This document shows, piece by piece, positions 7,760 to 17,309 of a DNA stretch of 35,016 bases (its first letter is position 1; each line of letters begins with the position of its first letter). Source of the stretch: Enterovibrio sp042096095. GTDB taxonomy: Bacteria > Pseudomonadota > Gammaproteobacteria > Enterobacterales > Vibrionaceae. The notes beneath the pieces are model-generated. The model ran no database searches. It saw nothing but the letters and a program-made list of their open reading frames with translations, and was not told the DNA's origin. The position numbers were made by a program, and so were the translations under genes. The stretch lies in assembly GCA_042096095.1 (NCBI GenBank), contig JBELME010000014.1, positions 1 to 35,016 of the forward strand, in the 5' to 3' direction.

Positions 7760-9064
7760 ATGACCGACAAGATGCAAATCGCACTGACCAATGAACCTGC
7801 CGCCGATGTGTGGGGTGGTGCGAACGCCGTTATCTCTTTTGACCAACAGGGTGCGACAGTGCACGCGAAGGGTGACGCTGTTCTTGATAGCGTGCAGCAA
7901 GCCGCGAGAAAGCTGGATACACAAGGTATTCGCAAAGTGGCGTTAAAAGGCGATAACTGGGACGTCGAATCTGCGTGGGCATTCTATCAAGGTCTACGTG
8001 GCCCAAAAGCGGGCTATGAGTTTGTGGCGCCAACGCTGGATGACAAACAGCAGAAAGAGCTGAATAACCGCATTGTGGCGACTGACTGGGTGCGCCAAAT
8101 TATTAACGAAACCGCGGAAGAAGTGGGCCCTCAACAGCTTGCTGTTCGTGCGGGAGAGTTCATTAAGTCACAAGCGCCAAACCCAGAAAACGTAAAATAC
8201 AAAATTGTGTCAGGCGCCGATCTGCTCGAGCAAGGCTGGGTGGGTATTCACACCGTGGGCCGCGGCTCCGCGCGTAAACCCGCGATGCTTCAGTTGGACT
8301 ACAACCCGACGGGCGATGCGGATGCCGAAGTCTTCGCGTGCATCATTGGTAAAGGCATTACATTTGACTCAGGTGGTTACAGCATCAAGCAATCAAGCTA
8401 CATGGATTCCATGAAAGCTGATATGGGCGGTGCAGCCATGGCGACGGGGGGTCTAGGGCTTGCGATTGCACAAGGGCTAAACAAACGCATTAAGTTGATC
8501 CTTTGTTGTGCTGAAAATATGATTTCCAGCAACGCTTACAAACTTGGTGACATCATCACCTACAAAAATGGTGTCACCGTTGAAGTGTTGAATTCGGATG
8601 CCGAAGGGCGTCTTGTGCTTGCTGATGGCCTTCTTTACGCGAACAAATACAACCCAGCGTTAACCATTGACTGCGCAACGTTAACCGGTTCAGCAAAAAT
8701 GGCACTTGGTAACGATTACCACGCACTGTTTTCGTTTGATCAACACCTTGCTCAGCGTTGCCTTGCAGCCGCTGATGCGGAACACGAAGGCATGTGGCAA
8801 TTGCCACTTGCTGAGTTCCACCGCAACATGCTGCCTTCAAGCTTTGCGGATTTGGCGAACGTGAGTGGCGGACAGTATTCACCGGGTGCGAGCACTGCCG
8901 CCGCGTTTTTGTCTTACTTTGTTGAAGACTATAAAAACGGTTGGATTCACCTTGATTGCTCGGGCACTTACCGTAAGGGCCCGAGTGACAAATGGTCGGT
9001 CGGCGCAACAGGCATGGGCGTAAAAACCTTGTCGCGCATATTGGTCGGTGAATCGGCAAGATAA
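7760..9064 (+). CDS. pepB: Aminopeptidase B (M17 family)
   Basis: The 434-residue protein is a leucine-aminopeptidase-type exopeptidase that removes N-terminal residues from peptides in the cytoplasm using two metal ions. The metal and catalytic motifs are GKGITFDSGG (about 197-206), MKADMGGAA, and NSDAEGRLVLADGL (about 279-292). Length and context next to iscX point to PepB rather than PepA (about 500 residues). An AAGGAG ribosome site precedes the ATG. It appears to be its own transcription unit, between the isc terminator and the ndk leader. Confidence 0.94.
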   Translation: MTDKMQIALTNEPAADVWGGANAVISFDQQGATVHAKGDAVLDSVQQAARKLDTQGIRKVALKGDNWDVESAWAFYQGLRGPKAGYEFVAPTLDDKQQKELNNRIVATDWVRQIINETAEEVGPQQLAVRAGEFIKSQAPNPENVKYKIVSGADLLEQGWVGIHTVGRGSARKPAMLQLDYNPTGDADAEVFACIIGKGITFDSGGYSIKQSSYMDSMKADMGGAAMATGGLGLAIAQGLNKRIKLILCCAENMISSNAYKLGDIITYKNGVTVEVLNSDAEGRLVLADGLLYANKYNPALTIDCATLTGSAKMALGNDYHALFSFDQHLAQRCLAAADAEHEGMWQLPLAEFHRNMLPSSFADLANVSGGQYSPGASTAAAFLSYFVEDYKNGWIHLDCSGTYRKGPSDKWSVGATGMGVKTLSRILVGESAR

Positions 9065-9102
9065 CTGATATTTTTGTCGGTAAAAGCGTAAAAAAACCTG
9101 TT

Positions 9103-9132
9103 AATTAACAACTCACCCTATGAATTAACAAC
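9103..9132 (+). repeat. Two direct copies of AATTAACAAC in the pepB-ndk gap
   Basis: AATTAACAAC occurs at 9103-9112 and 9123-9132, exactly 20 bp apart, about two helical turns. The first copy overlaps the palindrome GTTAATTAAC (9100-9109). The arrangement resembles paired binding sites for a regulator of ndk, but no factor is recognised. Confidence 0.4.
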
Positions 9133-9255
9133 AGAGTTAACGGTTCCGCGATATCAGGGTGGGGTATGGCGGAATGCTCTGGTAGGCTGTCCTTAAGATA
9201 ACAAGCTGATAACGCCCGAAGAAAGCGTCATCAGCGAATAAAAAAGGAATACAAA

Positions 9256-9687
9256 ATGACTATTGAGCGCACTTTTTCGATCGTGAAGCCTGACGCCGTT
9301 GAACGTAATTTGATTGGCGCAATTTACCAACGAATTGAAGCAGCAGGATTACGTGTTGTTGCTGCAAAAATGCTGCACCTTTCTGAAGAGAAAGCGAAAG
9401 GGTTTTATGCTGAGCATGAGGGAAAACCTTTTTATAACGATCTCGTCGAATTCATGACGTCTGGCCCTGTGATGGTACAAGCATTGGAAGGTGAAAACGC
9501 CATCAGCCGTTACCGCGAATTAATGGGTAAAACGAATCCAGAAGAAGCAGCCTGCGGCACGTTGCGCGCAGATTTTGCCGTAAGCATGCGTCTTAATTCT
9601 GTGCATGGTTCAGACAGTCCTGCATCTGCAGAGCGCGAAATCGCGTTCTTCTTCGCGAATGATGAGATTTGTCCTCGTAAGGACTGA
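9256..9687 (+). CDS. ndk: Nucleoside diphosphate kinase
   Basis: The 143-residue enzyme moves the gamma phosphate from ATP to other nucleoside diphosphates through a phosphohistidine. The active-site His117 sits in NSVHGSDS, Lys11 is in SIVKPDAV, and length equals the E. coli protein. A poly-A/GGAA ribosome site precedes the ATG. It is transcribed alone and ends at a strong terminator. The rlmN neighbour is as in E. coli and Vibrio. Confidence 0.97.
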   Translation: MTIERTFSIVKPDAVERNLIGAIYQRIEAAGLRVVAAKMLHLSEEKAKGFYAEHEGKPFYNDLVEFMTSGPVMVQALEGENAISRYRELMGKTNPEEAACGTLRADFAVSMRLNSVHGSDSPASAEREIAFFFANDEICPRKD

Positions 9688-9716
9688 TTTTTTAGCGGAT
9701 ACCATTTACGTAACAG

Positions 9717-9741
9717 AAAGGGAGCGAAAGCTCCCTTTTTT
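9717..9741 (+). terminator. Intrinsic terminator after ndk
   Basis: A 9-bp stem (AAAGGGAGC at 9717-9725 with GCTCCCTTT at 9730-9738) closes on a GAAA tetraloop and runs into T residues. Confidence 0.9.
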
Positions 9742-10102
9742 ATGTTGTGTGCTTCTCGTCATGTACCTAAACGACCTGGAGATGTTCGCATCGATGGCCT
9801 CTCTTCAGGCAAGTTGAATCCTGCACCTTCATATTATTTGGGTATACACTAAGCAAATGCACAGTTTGAATGCGCAAAACAGCCTTGCAAGCCATGAGTG
9901 ATGCACGATGGTCATGCTTGTGTCTTCTTTGCTGCGTGTGTTGTGGCGAGCGGGGTCACAAGTAAGAGGTGGAATCTGGATCACAAAGACTGTACAATTT
10001 CGCGCCTTGATTTCAGGGCTTGTCGTCATGTGTTGACGCAACGTTGCTGTTAAATCAAACGCAACATATTCCCGTTTCTATTACGTTTCACGAGGCAATC
10101 TG
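9742..10102 (+). promoter_or_regulatory. Non-coding gap before rlmN with a possible promoter
   Basis: No coding sequence or stable RNA is recognised in these 361 bases. TACAAT at 9993-9998 is a good -10 hexamer about 105 bases before rlmN, with only a weak -35 (TGGAAT at 9970-9975). A half CRP-like TCACA lies beside it. A 70-codon minus-strand frame here has no family features. Confidence 0.35.
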
Positions 10103-11224
10103 ATGACGACGGAAAAAATTAATCTGCTTGATTTCGATCGGCAATCACTACGAGCGTTTTTCGCTGATGAACTAGGCGAGAAGGCGTTTCGTGCTGATCA
10201 GATCATGAAGTGGATTTACCATTTTGGTTGTGATGACTTCGATCAGATGAACAACATCAACAAAAAGCTTCGTGAAAAACTAAAGGCGAAATGCGAAATT
10301 CGCGCGCCAGAAGTGTCGCTTGCAAAGCACTCAAGTGACGGCACCATTAAATGGGCCATGCGTGTGGGCAACCAAGACGTAGAAACGGTTTACATCCCTG
10401 ATGAAGATCGCGCAACCCTGTGTGTTTCTTCACAAGTGGGCTGTGCACTTGATTGTAAATTCTGCTCAACAGCCCAACAAGGCTTCAACCGTAACCTGAA
10501 AGTGTCTGAAATCATCGGTCAGGTTTGGCGTGCGGCGAAAGAAATCGGTATCGAGAAAGAAACGGGTCGTCGTCCGATCACCAACGTGGTGATGATGGGC
10601 ATGGGCGAACCTTTGCTTAACATGAAAAACTTGATTCCATCATTGAACTTGATGCTGGATGATTTGGCGTATGGCTTGTCAAAGCGCCGTGTGACAGTGT
10701 CAACCTCGGGTGTTGTGTCAGGCCTTGACCAAATGACTGATAAAATCGATGTGGCATTGGCCATCTCGCTTCACGCGCCAAATGATGAGCTTCGCAGCCA
10801 AATCATGCCAATCAACGATCGCTTTAACATCGAGACGTTTTTGGACTCAGTGCGTCGTTATATTGCGTCTTCAAATGCGAACCGTGGACGCGTGACGGTG
10901 GAGTATGTGCTCCTTGATCACGTCAATGATGATATGGACCATGCGCGCCAACTCGCAGAGCTGTTAAAAGACACGCCTGCGAAGATAAACCTGATTCCTT
11001 TTAACCCCTATCCTGGGTCACCATACAAGAAACCGAGTAATTCACGCATCGATAGGTTCATGAAAACATTGATGCAATACGATTATACGGTCACGGTACG
11101 TAAAACGCGTGGTGATGATATTGACGCTGCTTGTGGTCAGTTAGTCGGCGATGTGATTGACCGTACTAAACGTACTCAAAGCAGACTGAATGTTGAGGAG
11201 CAGATTCCCGTCAAATCAGTCTGA
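10103..11224 (+). CDS. rlmN: Dual-specificity rRNA/tRNA adenine C2-methyltransferase RlmN
   Basis: This radical-SAM enzyme makes 2-methyladenosine at A2503 of 23S rRNA and at A37 of some tRNAs. The 373-residue protein shows the CxxxCxxC cluster motif at Cys114, Cys118 and Cys121 (CALDCKFC). The methyl-carrying cysteine Cys344 (DIDAACGQL) lies 29 residues from the C-terminus, as in E. coli. The glycine-rich MMGMGEPLLN motif for S-adenosylmethionine is present. A GAGG ribosome site precedes the ATG. It begins a compact plus-strand run with pilW, rodZ and ispG. Confidence 0.97.
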   Translation: MTTEKINLLDFDRQSLRAFFADELGEKAFRADQIMKWIYHFGCDDFDQMNNINKKLREKLKAKCEIRAPEVSLAKHSSDGTIKWAMRVGNQDVETVYIPDEDRATLCVSSQVGCALDCKFCSTAQQGFNRNLKVSEIIGQVWRAAKEIGIEKETGRRPITNVVMMGMGEPLLNMKNLIPSLNLMLDDLAYGLSKRRVTVSTSGVVSGLDQMTDKIDVALAISLHAPNDELRSQIMPINDRFNIETFLDSVRRYIASSNANRGRVTVEYVLLDHVNDDMDHARQLAELLKDTPAKINLIPFNPYPGSPYKKPSNSRIDRFMKTLMQYDYTVTVRKTRGDDIDAACGQLVGDVIDRTKRTQSRLNVEEQIPVKSV

Positions 11225-11247
11225 TAACCGATTGATAGGATGGGAAT

Positions 11248-12003
11248 ATGGCAAGGACGCTTTGTAGTCTGTTACTGATGGGATTATTAGCAGGTTGTGT
11301 CACAGTAACAGAAGAGCAAAACAACGCGAAGTTTGATACCATCCAAGTTGCTGAATCCCGAATAGCGCTTGGGCTAGCCTATCTTGACGCTGGTCAATGG
11401 GAAAGGGCGCGACAAAATCTTGAAACGGCTATGCAATATGCACCGACCTATTATCGTGCACTGATCAGCTTCGCGCACTATCTTCAGGAAGTGGGCGAAT
11501 ACGACCAAGCGGAAGAACAATTTAAGAAAGCGCTTCGTGCCTCACCACGAAACGGTGATGTGAGAAACAACTATGGCGTTTTCTTGTGCCGTCAGGAGCG
11601 TTATGACGAAGCACAAGCAGCCTTTGCCAAAGCGATAGAGCAGCCGTACTATTACAAAATGTCAGGCAGTTACGAGAATGCCGCCATTTGTGCCTTAAAG
11701 TCTGGCGACGCGGTCTTAGCAAAGGAATGGTTTGAAAAAGCCATTGCTCACGAACCAAATCGCCCGTTATCTACCTTGCAACTTGCAAAGTTAGAAGTGG
11801 CAGATGATGAGCTGAATGAAGCCAGATTACGCTTGTTCCATTTCCATAAGCGATATGGATACCGCTCCAACAGTTTGCTCACAATGATTTCATTGGAAGC
11901 AAAAGCGGATCGCCCTCACGAAGTGGAGCGTTATGCGAATGTATTGGCTAAACAATTCCCTAAATCGAAAGAATATAGACTGTACTTAGCGAATGAATAC
12001 TGA
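11248..12003 (+). CDS. pilW: Type IV pilus biogenesis/stability lipoprotein PilW (PilF)
   Basis: The 251-residue protein has a lipoprotein signal (LLMGLLAGC, lipid-bearing Cys17) followed by four TPR units at about 35-68, 70-102, 104-137 and 141-172. The family is an outer-membrane pilotin that inserts the PilQ secretin for type IV pili. The rlmN-pilW-rodZ-ispG order is the one seen in Vibrio and Pseudomonas. Its last 11 bases overlap the start of rodZ, which suggests translational coupling. The pilus role is inferred from family and position; no pilus genes lie in the window. Confidence 0.88.
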   Translation: MARTLCSLLLMGLLAGCVTVTEEQNNAKFDTIQVAESRIALGLAYLDAGQWERARQNLETAMQYAPTYYRALISFAHYLQEVGEYDQAEEQFKKALRASPRNGDVRNNYGVFLCRQERYDEAQAAFAKAIEQPYYYKMSGSYENAAICALKSGDAVLAKEWFEKAIAHEPNRPLSTLQLAKLEVADDELNEARLRLFHFHKRYGYRSNSLLTMISLEAKADRPHEVERYANVLAKQFPKSKEYRLYLANEY

Positions 12004-13006
12004 AAAAAACGAAGAGCAGCTGTTAGACATCGAAGCGACACATCCAGGTACCGCGCTTAAGCAAGCAAGAGAAGCGCAAGGGTTGACCGAACAGGATGTG
12101 GCGGATCGATTGCGACTTCGTGTTTCCGTTATTCGTGAATTAGAAACGGATTGTTGCGATAAAAAGCAGATAGCGACATTTACTCGTGGTTATATTCGTT
12201 CCTACGCCAAGCTTGTTGGGCTCGATGCTGACAAGCTACTGTGCGATTTTCAGCCTAAGAAAGAACATGAAGACTCTGCACAACAAATGCAGAGTTTTTC
12301 GCGTAAAACACGTCTGGAAAAACACGACAGCCGAGTGATGGGGTTAACCTGGGTTATCCTTGCCGCTGTTATCGGTTTGACGGCATTTTGGTGGTGGCAA
12401 AACCAACAAAACGATACGTTGCTTTCGCTTCCAGAGAGCGCGAACATTTTTGCGCAGCAAGAAAATGAAACCAGCGATGACGCATCAGCATCCCTTGAAG
12501 TGGTTACTGATGTAATCGAGCCTGCATCAACGGATGCTCAAGGCGAAACCCCTGCACCTGTTGTTGATGGTGATGCGGTCACCAGTGAAGACACGACGCC
12601 TGATACCAATGCGACGGTAGAGAGTGTTTCTACTGACATTGTGTTGTCTAAATCAGAGCCAACTCAAGTGTCAAGCAGTGCCGAGCGCACTGAAACAACG
12701 GCCGCTGCGACAACAGCAACGGTAACCGCATCTTCAACAGCACAGACAGAAACACCAAGCTCACCGCTTGCGCCATTAACCATGCGCTTTAGTGCAGACT
12801 GCTGGGTGGATGTGCGTGATGCCAATGGCAAGCGCTTGGTGGCGGGCATTAAAACTGCCGGCGAAAGCTTGTCGCTGTCAGGTAAAGCACCGTTTAAAAT
12901 TGTGCTAGGTGCACCTAGCGCTGTAGACCTTGCCTACGATGGCAAAAAAGTTGATCTCAGTGGTTACCCTTCAGGTCGGGTAGCCCGTTTGAGCCTTCCG
13001 AAGTAA
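11993..13006 (+). CDS. rodZ: Cytoskeleton protein RodZ
   Basis: RodZ is an inner-membrane protein that links MreB filaments to the cell-wall elongation machinery and helps keep rod shape. The 337-residue sequence shows an N-terminal helix-turn-helix domain (about 16-85, GTALKQAREAQGLTEQDVAD), a basic juxtamembrane stretch, one membrane segment (about 116-135, VILAAVIGLTAFWWW), a long Thr/Ser/Ala/Glu-rich periplasmic linker (about 140-260) and a C-terminal beta domain (about 263-335). It overlaps pilW by 11 bases and ends 15 bases before ispG. Confidence 0.93.
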   Translation: MNTEKNEEQLLDIEATHPGTALKQAREAQGLTEQDVADRLRLRVSVIRELETDCCDKKQIATFTRGYIRSYAKLVGLDADKLLCDFQPKKEHEDSAQQMQSFSRKTRLEKHDSRVMGLTWVILAAVIGLTAFWWWQNQQNDTLLSLPESANIFAQQENETSDDASASLEVVTDVIEPASTDAQGETPAPVVDGDAVTSEDTTPDTNATVESVSTDIVLSKSEPTQVSSSAERTETTAAATTATVTASSTAQTETPSSPLAPLTMRFSADCWVDVRDANGKRLVAGIKTAGESLSLSGKAPFKIVLGAPSAVDLAYDGKKVDLSGYPSGRVARLSLPK

Positions 13007-13021
13007 TTCAGAGTACACCTA

Positions 13022-14140
13022 ATGCATACCGAATCTCCTATTAAACGTCGTCAATCCACGCGTATCTATGTGGGTGACGTGCCAATCGGCGACGGCGCAC
13101 CAATAGCAGTCCAGTCAATGACAAACACCCGCACAACCGACGTCGACGCGACGGTTGCGCAAATTAAAGCGCTGGAAAAAGTCGGTGCTGATATTGTTCG
13201 TGTCTCTGTGCCTACCATGGAAGCCGCAGAAGCGTTTAAGTTGATTCGTCAACAAACGTCGATTGCGTTGGTTGCTGATATTCACTTCGACTACCGTATC
13301 GCGCTTAAAGTGGCAGAGTACGGTGTGGATTGTTTACGCATCAACCCTGGCAACATTGGTAATGAACAGCGCATTCGTTCAGTCGTAGATGCTGCGCGTG
13401 ACAAAAACATTCCCATTCGAATTGGGGTGAATGGCGGCTCGCTTGAGCGCGATTTACAAGAAAAATACGGCGAGCCAACGCCGGAAGCGCTGGTGGAATC
13501 AGCCATGCGCCATGTTGATATCCTTGATCGCTTGAACTTTGATCAATTCAAAGTCAGTGTGAAAGCGTCCGATGTGTTCTTGGCGGTTGAATCATACCGT
13601 CAGCTTGCAAAACGCATTGATCAACCGCTTCACCTTGGCATTACTGAAGCGGGCGGCGCGCGTGCGGGCTCCGTGAAATCAGCTGTTGGCCTTGGTATGC
13701 TGCTCAGCGAAGGTATTGGTGATACTCTTCGTATCTCATTGGCGGCTGACCCTGTTGAAGAAATCAAAGTTGGCTTCGACATTCTCAAGTCATTACGCAT
13801 TCGTTCACGTGGTGTGAACTTCATTGCGTGCCCAACATGCTCCCGCCAGGAGTTTGATGTTATCGGCACCGTGAATGCGTTGGAACAACGTCTGGAAGAC
13901 GTGGTGATTCCTATGGATGTTTCCATTATCGGTTGTGTGGTCAATGGCCCGGGCGAAGCGGAAGTGTCACACATTGGTGTTGCGGGCAGTAATAAACGCA
14001 GTGCGTATTACGACGATGGCAAGCGCCAAAAAGAACGTTTTGATAACGACAACCTGATCGATCAGCTGGAAGCGAAGATCCGGGCAAAGGCATCAATGCT
14101 TGATGAAAACAATCGCATTGATGTAAATACAGAGAAGTAA
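13022..14140 (+). CDS. ispG: 4-hydroxy-3-methylbut-2-en-1-yl diphosphate synthase IspG
   Basis: This enzyme catalyses the penultimate step of the MEP isoprenoid pathway, reducing methylerythritol cyclodiphosphate with a [4Fe-4S] cluster. The 372-residue length equals E. coli IspG. Cluster ligands Cys270, Cys273 (CPTC), Cys305 (IIGCVVNGPGEAE) and Glu312 are all present. As an iron-sulfur enzyme it depends on the isc operon encoded about 10 kb upstream. Confidence 0.97.
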   Translation: MHTESPIKRRQSTRIYVGDVPIGDGAPIAVQSMTNTRTTDVDATVAQIKALEKVGADIVRVSVPTMEAAEAFKLIRQQTSIALVADIHFDYRIALKVAEYGVDCLRINPGNIGNEQRIRSVVDAARDKNIPIRIGVNGGSLERDLQEKYGEPTPEALVESAMRHVDILDRLNFDQFKVSVKASDVFLAVESYRQLAKRIDQPLHLGITEAGGARAGSVKSAVGLGMLLSEGIGDTLRISLAADPVEEIKVGFDILKSLRIRSRGVNFIACPTCSRQEFDVIGTVNALEQRLEDVVIPMDVSIIGCVVNGPGEAEVSHIGVAGSNKRSAYYDDGKRQKERFDNDNLIDQLEAKIRAKASMLDENNRIDVNTEK

Positions 14141-14189
14141 GCAATCTGCAGACTTCACGCGAAATATAAGATCGGTTACGAGAGTTAAA

Positions 14190-15458
14190 GTGGCAAAATC
14201 AATTCAAGCGATTCGAGGCATGAACGACTGCCTCCCTACACAGTCTCCACTTTGGCAAAAAGTTGAAGGCACGGTAAAAGACGTGATCAGCGCATACGGC
14301 TACAGCGAAGTGCGCATGCCGATCGTTGAAATGACGAATCTATTCTGTCGCGCAATCGGTGAAGTGACCGACGTGGTAGAAAAAGAAATGTACACCTTTG
14401 AAGACCGTAATGGCGATAGCCTGAGTCTTCGTCCTGAAGGGACGGCGGGTTGTGTGCGTGCAGGCATCGAAAACGGTCTGCTGTACAACCAAGAGCAACG
14501 TCTGTGGTACATGGGTCCTATGTTCCGCCACGAACGTCCTCAAAAAGGCCGTTACCGTCAATTCCACCAGTTTGGTGTTGAAGTTTTTGGCCTGAATGGT
14601 CCAGACGTTGACGCAGAACTTATCATGATGACAGCGCGTCTATGGCGTCAACTGGGTATCAATGAACACGTTCGTCTTGAGCTGAACTCTATCGGTTCGC
14701 TTGAAGCGCGCGCAAATTACCGCGAAGCCTTGGTTAACTTCTTGATGCAGCATGAGTCTGTACTTGATGAAGATTGCAAACGCCGTATGCACACCAACCC
14801 GCTGCGCGTTTTGGATACCAAAGTACCGGAAATCCAAGCAGTACTGACTGACGCCCCTAAGCTGTCAGCGTATTTGGATGAAGAGTCAGCGCAACATTTT
14901 GCAGGTTTGTGTGAACTGTTGGACGCGGCTGGCATCCAATACACGGTTAACGAGAAATTGGTACGTGGTCTTGATTACTACAACCGTACTGTTTTTGAGT
15001 GGATCACTGAAAGCCTAGGTTCTCAAGGCACTATTTGTGGCGGTGGTCGCTACGATGGTCTGGTTGAGCAACTGGGTGGTAAAGCAACGCCTGCGGTTGG
15101 TTTTGCAATGGGTGTTGAGCGTTTGGTTCTATTGATGGAAACACTCGCGCTTAACGAAACACGTCCAGCGGTTGATGTTTACATGGTAACGTCAGGCGAA
15201 GGCACTCTGGCTGCGGGCATGAAACTGGCTGAAATGCTGCGTGAAACCGCACCAGGTCTGCGTGTGATGACCCACTTCGGTGGTGGTAACTTTAAGAAAC
15301 AATTTAAACGTGCGGATAAAGTCGGCGCGTCTGTTGCTCTCGTATTGGGTGAAGATGAAGTTGCGCAAAACATGGTGACTTACAAAGACCTTAAAGGCGG
15401 TGAGCAGCTAACCATTTCTCAGGATTATGTAGCCGAAAAATTGGCTCAATTGGTTTAA
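14190..15458 (+). CDS. hisS: Histidyl-tRNA synthetase
   Basis: This 422-residue class II synthetase charges tRNA-His. It shows motif 2 (FRHERPQKGRYRQFHQ, from about residue 112), the histidine-binding signatures LVRGLDYYNRTVFEW and CGGGRYDGL, and a C-terminal anticodon-binding domain (about 325-422). The start codon is GTG at 14190, giving MAKSIQAIRGMNDCLP as in relatives. The gene is followed closely by yfgM. Confidence 0.97.
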   Translation: MAKSIQAIRGMNDCLPTQSPLWQKVEGTVKDVISAYGYSEVRMPIVEMTNLFCRAIGEVTDVVEKEMYTFEDRNGDSLSLRPEGTAGCVRAGIENGLLYNQEQRLWYMGPMFRHERPQKGRYRQFHQFGVEVFGLNGPDVDAELIMMTARLWRQLGINEHVRLELNSIGSLEARANYREALVNFLMQHESVLDEDCKRRMHTNPLRVLDTKVPEIQAVLTDAPKLSAYLDEESAQHFAGLCELLDAAGIQYTVNEKLVRGLDYYNRTVFEWITESLGSQGTICGGGRYDGLVEQLGGKATPAVGFAMGVERLVLLMETLALNETRPAVDVYMVTSGEGTLAAGMKLAEMLRETAPGLRVMTHFGGGNFKKQFKRADKVGASVALVLGEDEVAQNMVTYKDLKGGEQLTISQDYVAEKLAQLV

Positions 15459-15471
15459 GAGAGGACAAAAC

Positions 15472-16080
15472 GTGGACGTCTACACCACAGAAGAACAACA
15501 AGTCGAAGCGATTAAACAGTGGTGGCGGGACAACGGTAGAGCCGTTGTCCTCGGCGCAGTGATTGGTTTGGGTGGCCTATACGGATGGCGCTACTTCCAA
15601 GCTGAACAAGAAACGAGCCGTGAACAAGCATCTGAGGCTTACACACAAGTTGTCAATGCATTGGCTGCGGGTGATGAAAAAGCAGAAGAACAGGCTGCGG
15701 CTTTCATCAGTGAGCGTCAAGGCGAAGCGTATGCCTCTCTCTTGTCTCTACAATTGGCAAAATCGCTGGTTGAATCCAATGAATTGGTGAAAGCGGCTGA
15801 TCAGCTTCGTATGGTGCAATCTTCTAAAGATGAAACCCTAAGTGCGATTGCTTCTGTGCGTCTTGCGCGTGTTGAAGCTGAGCTGAAAAATTACGATGTA
15901 GCGCTGAAAGAATTGGACAAAGTGTCAGCACAAAGCTGGACTGCTCAAGTTGAAGAGCTACGTGGTGACATCGAACTTCGTCAGGGAGACACAGCCGCAG
16001 CACGTTCTGCGTATGCAGCATCTATCGCCGCAGCTACAAACCCTGTTGTTCAGATGAAGCTAGACAATCTGCCGCAATAA
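15472..16080 (+). CDS. yfgM: YfgM, ancillary SecYEG translocon subunit
   Basis: The 202-residue protein starts with GTG (MDVYTTEEQQVEAIKQWW), has one membrane anchor at about 24-41 and a periplasmic TPR-like helical domain behind it. In E. coli YfgM binds the translocon together with PpiD and influences periplasmic chaperone traffic; that role is assumed by orthology. It starts 14 bases after hisS and lies 10 bases before bamB, as in E. coli. Confidence 0.92.
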   Translation: MDVYTTEEQQVEAIKQWWRDNGRAVVLGAVIGLGGLYGWRYFQAEQETSREQASEAYTQVVNALAAGDEKAEEQAAAFISERQGEAYASLLSLQLAKSLVESNELVKAADQLRMVQSSKDETLSAIASVRLARVEAELKNYDVALKELDKVSAQSWTAQVEELRGDIELRQGDTAAARSAYAASIAAATNPVVQMKLDNLPQ

Positions 16081-16089
16081 GGTCTGACA

Positions 16090-17250
16090 ATGATGCGCAA
16101 GGGATGGAAACATGTTGGTGCAGTCGCCCTTATAGGCGCACTACTTACTGGCTGTGCGAGTGAAGAAGATTCGATCCAAATGGCACCATTGCCAGTGGTT
16201 CAAAGCGAATTTACTCCGGTACAACTGTGGTCTTCTCAAGTGGGTGAAGGTGTAGGACGCTATTTCAGCAATCTCGCACCAGCAGTGGCTTACGATAAAG
16301 TGTATGCCGCTGACCGCGACGGTATCGTCTCGGCCATGGATCTTGAAAGTGGTAGCACGGTTTGGAGTGTGAACCTTGGCGAAGAAGCGCCAGCGCTTCT
16401 TTCTGGCGGTATCACGGCTTCATACAGCAAGTTGTACATTGGTACTGAAACTGGCGAGCTTATCGCGCTGGATGCAGAAACTGGTGAACTCGTATGGCGC
16501 ACGCAAGTGGGTGGCGAAATTTTGTCTAAGGCGCTTGCAGATGAAGGGCTGATCGTGGTGAATTCAAGCCGCGGTGAGATTTCAGCTTACGAAGCAGAAA
16601 CCGGTGAGCAACGCTGGAGTTTGTCCAGTGAGGTGCCAAACTTGACGCTGCGTGGCGACAGTTCGCCTGTCTCGATTTCAGGTGGTGTGTTTTGGGGCAT
16701 GGCAAATGGTCGTCTAGGTGCTGCATTCATTGAGAATGGTAACATCATCTGGCAACAAACCATTGCAAGCCCGAAAGGCGCGACGGAAATTGACCGTCTG
16801 GTTGATGTTGATTCAACGCCAGTGGTGGCGGGTTCACTGCTTTATGCGGTGGGTTATAACGGTTCGCTTGTGGCGATCGACTTACGTTCAGGTCGCCCTG
16901 CGTGGAAACGCACCTACAGCTCGTCAACAGACATCATGGTCGCTGGGAGCTACTTGTTCTTGATCACCGACAAAGATCATGTTGTTGCTGTCGATGCACG
17001 AAGTGGCACAGAGCTTTGGACGAACAAAGAGCTTGAGTATCGTCAGCTTACCGCGCCTGTGGCTATTTCTGGCTATGTGGTTGTCGGTGATGCCGAAGGC
17101 TACTTACACTGGATTGAGCCAACGTCTGGTGAGTTTGTCGCTCAACAACAGCTTGATGATAGCGGCATTGCGGTTGCGCCAATGAATGTGGACGATGGGT
17201 ATATCGTTGTTACACGCGATGGCAGCATCAGCAAGAAGCAAACGCCATAG
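16090..17250 (+). CDS. bamB: Outer-membrane assembly lipoprotein BamB
   Basis: BamB is the beta-propeller lipoprotein of the BAM complex that inserts beta-barrel proteins into the outer membrane. The 386-residue sequence has a lipobox LLTGC (Cys22) and a series of PQQ-like propeller blades marked by repeats such as YAADRDGIVSAMDLESGSTV, LYIGTETGELIALDAETGEL and VVAVDARSGTELW. The start has two adjacent ATG codons; the first is used here. Confidence 0.96.
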   Translation: MMRKGWKHVGAVALIGALLTGCASEEDSIQMAPLPVVQSEFTPVQLWSSQVGEGVGRYFSNLAPAVAYDKVYAADRDGIVSAMDLESGSTVWSVNLGEEAPALLSGGITASYSKLYIGTETGELIALDAETGELVWRTQVGGEILSKALADEGLIVVNSSRGEISAYEAETGEQRWSLSSEVPNLTLRGDSSPVSISGGVFWGMANGRLGAAFIENGNIIWQQTIASPKGATEIDRLVDVDSTPVVAGSLLYAVGYNGSLVAIDLRSGRPAWKRTYSSSTDIMVAGSYLFLITDKDHVVAVDARSGTELWTNKELEYRQLTAPVAISGYVVVGDAEGYLHWIEPTSGEFVAQQQLDDSGIAVAPMNVDDGYIVVTRDGSISKKQTP

Positions 17251-17298
17251 TTAAAACGTCACGTCCAATTCAATGCAAGGCGTTGAGTATTGGGCGTT

Positions 17299-17306
17299 TA
17301 TAAAAT
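17299..17306 (+). promoter_or_regulatory. Candidate -10 for a der-specific promoter
   Basis: TATAAAAT at 17299-17306 is a good -10 sequence in the 124-base gap between bamB and der. No convincing -35 is seen. Initiation seven bases downstream would start RNA at about 17311, at the first base of the perfect hairpin in this gap. Confidence 0.35.
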
Positions 17307-17309
17307 ATT

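Noticed and set aside
9829..10041. A 70-codon minus-strand frame between ndk and rlmN
   Set aside because: No ribosome site or family signal; it spans the likely rlmN promoter.
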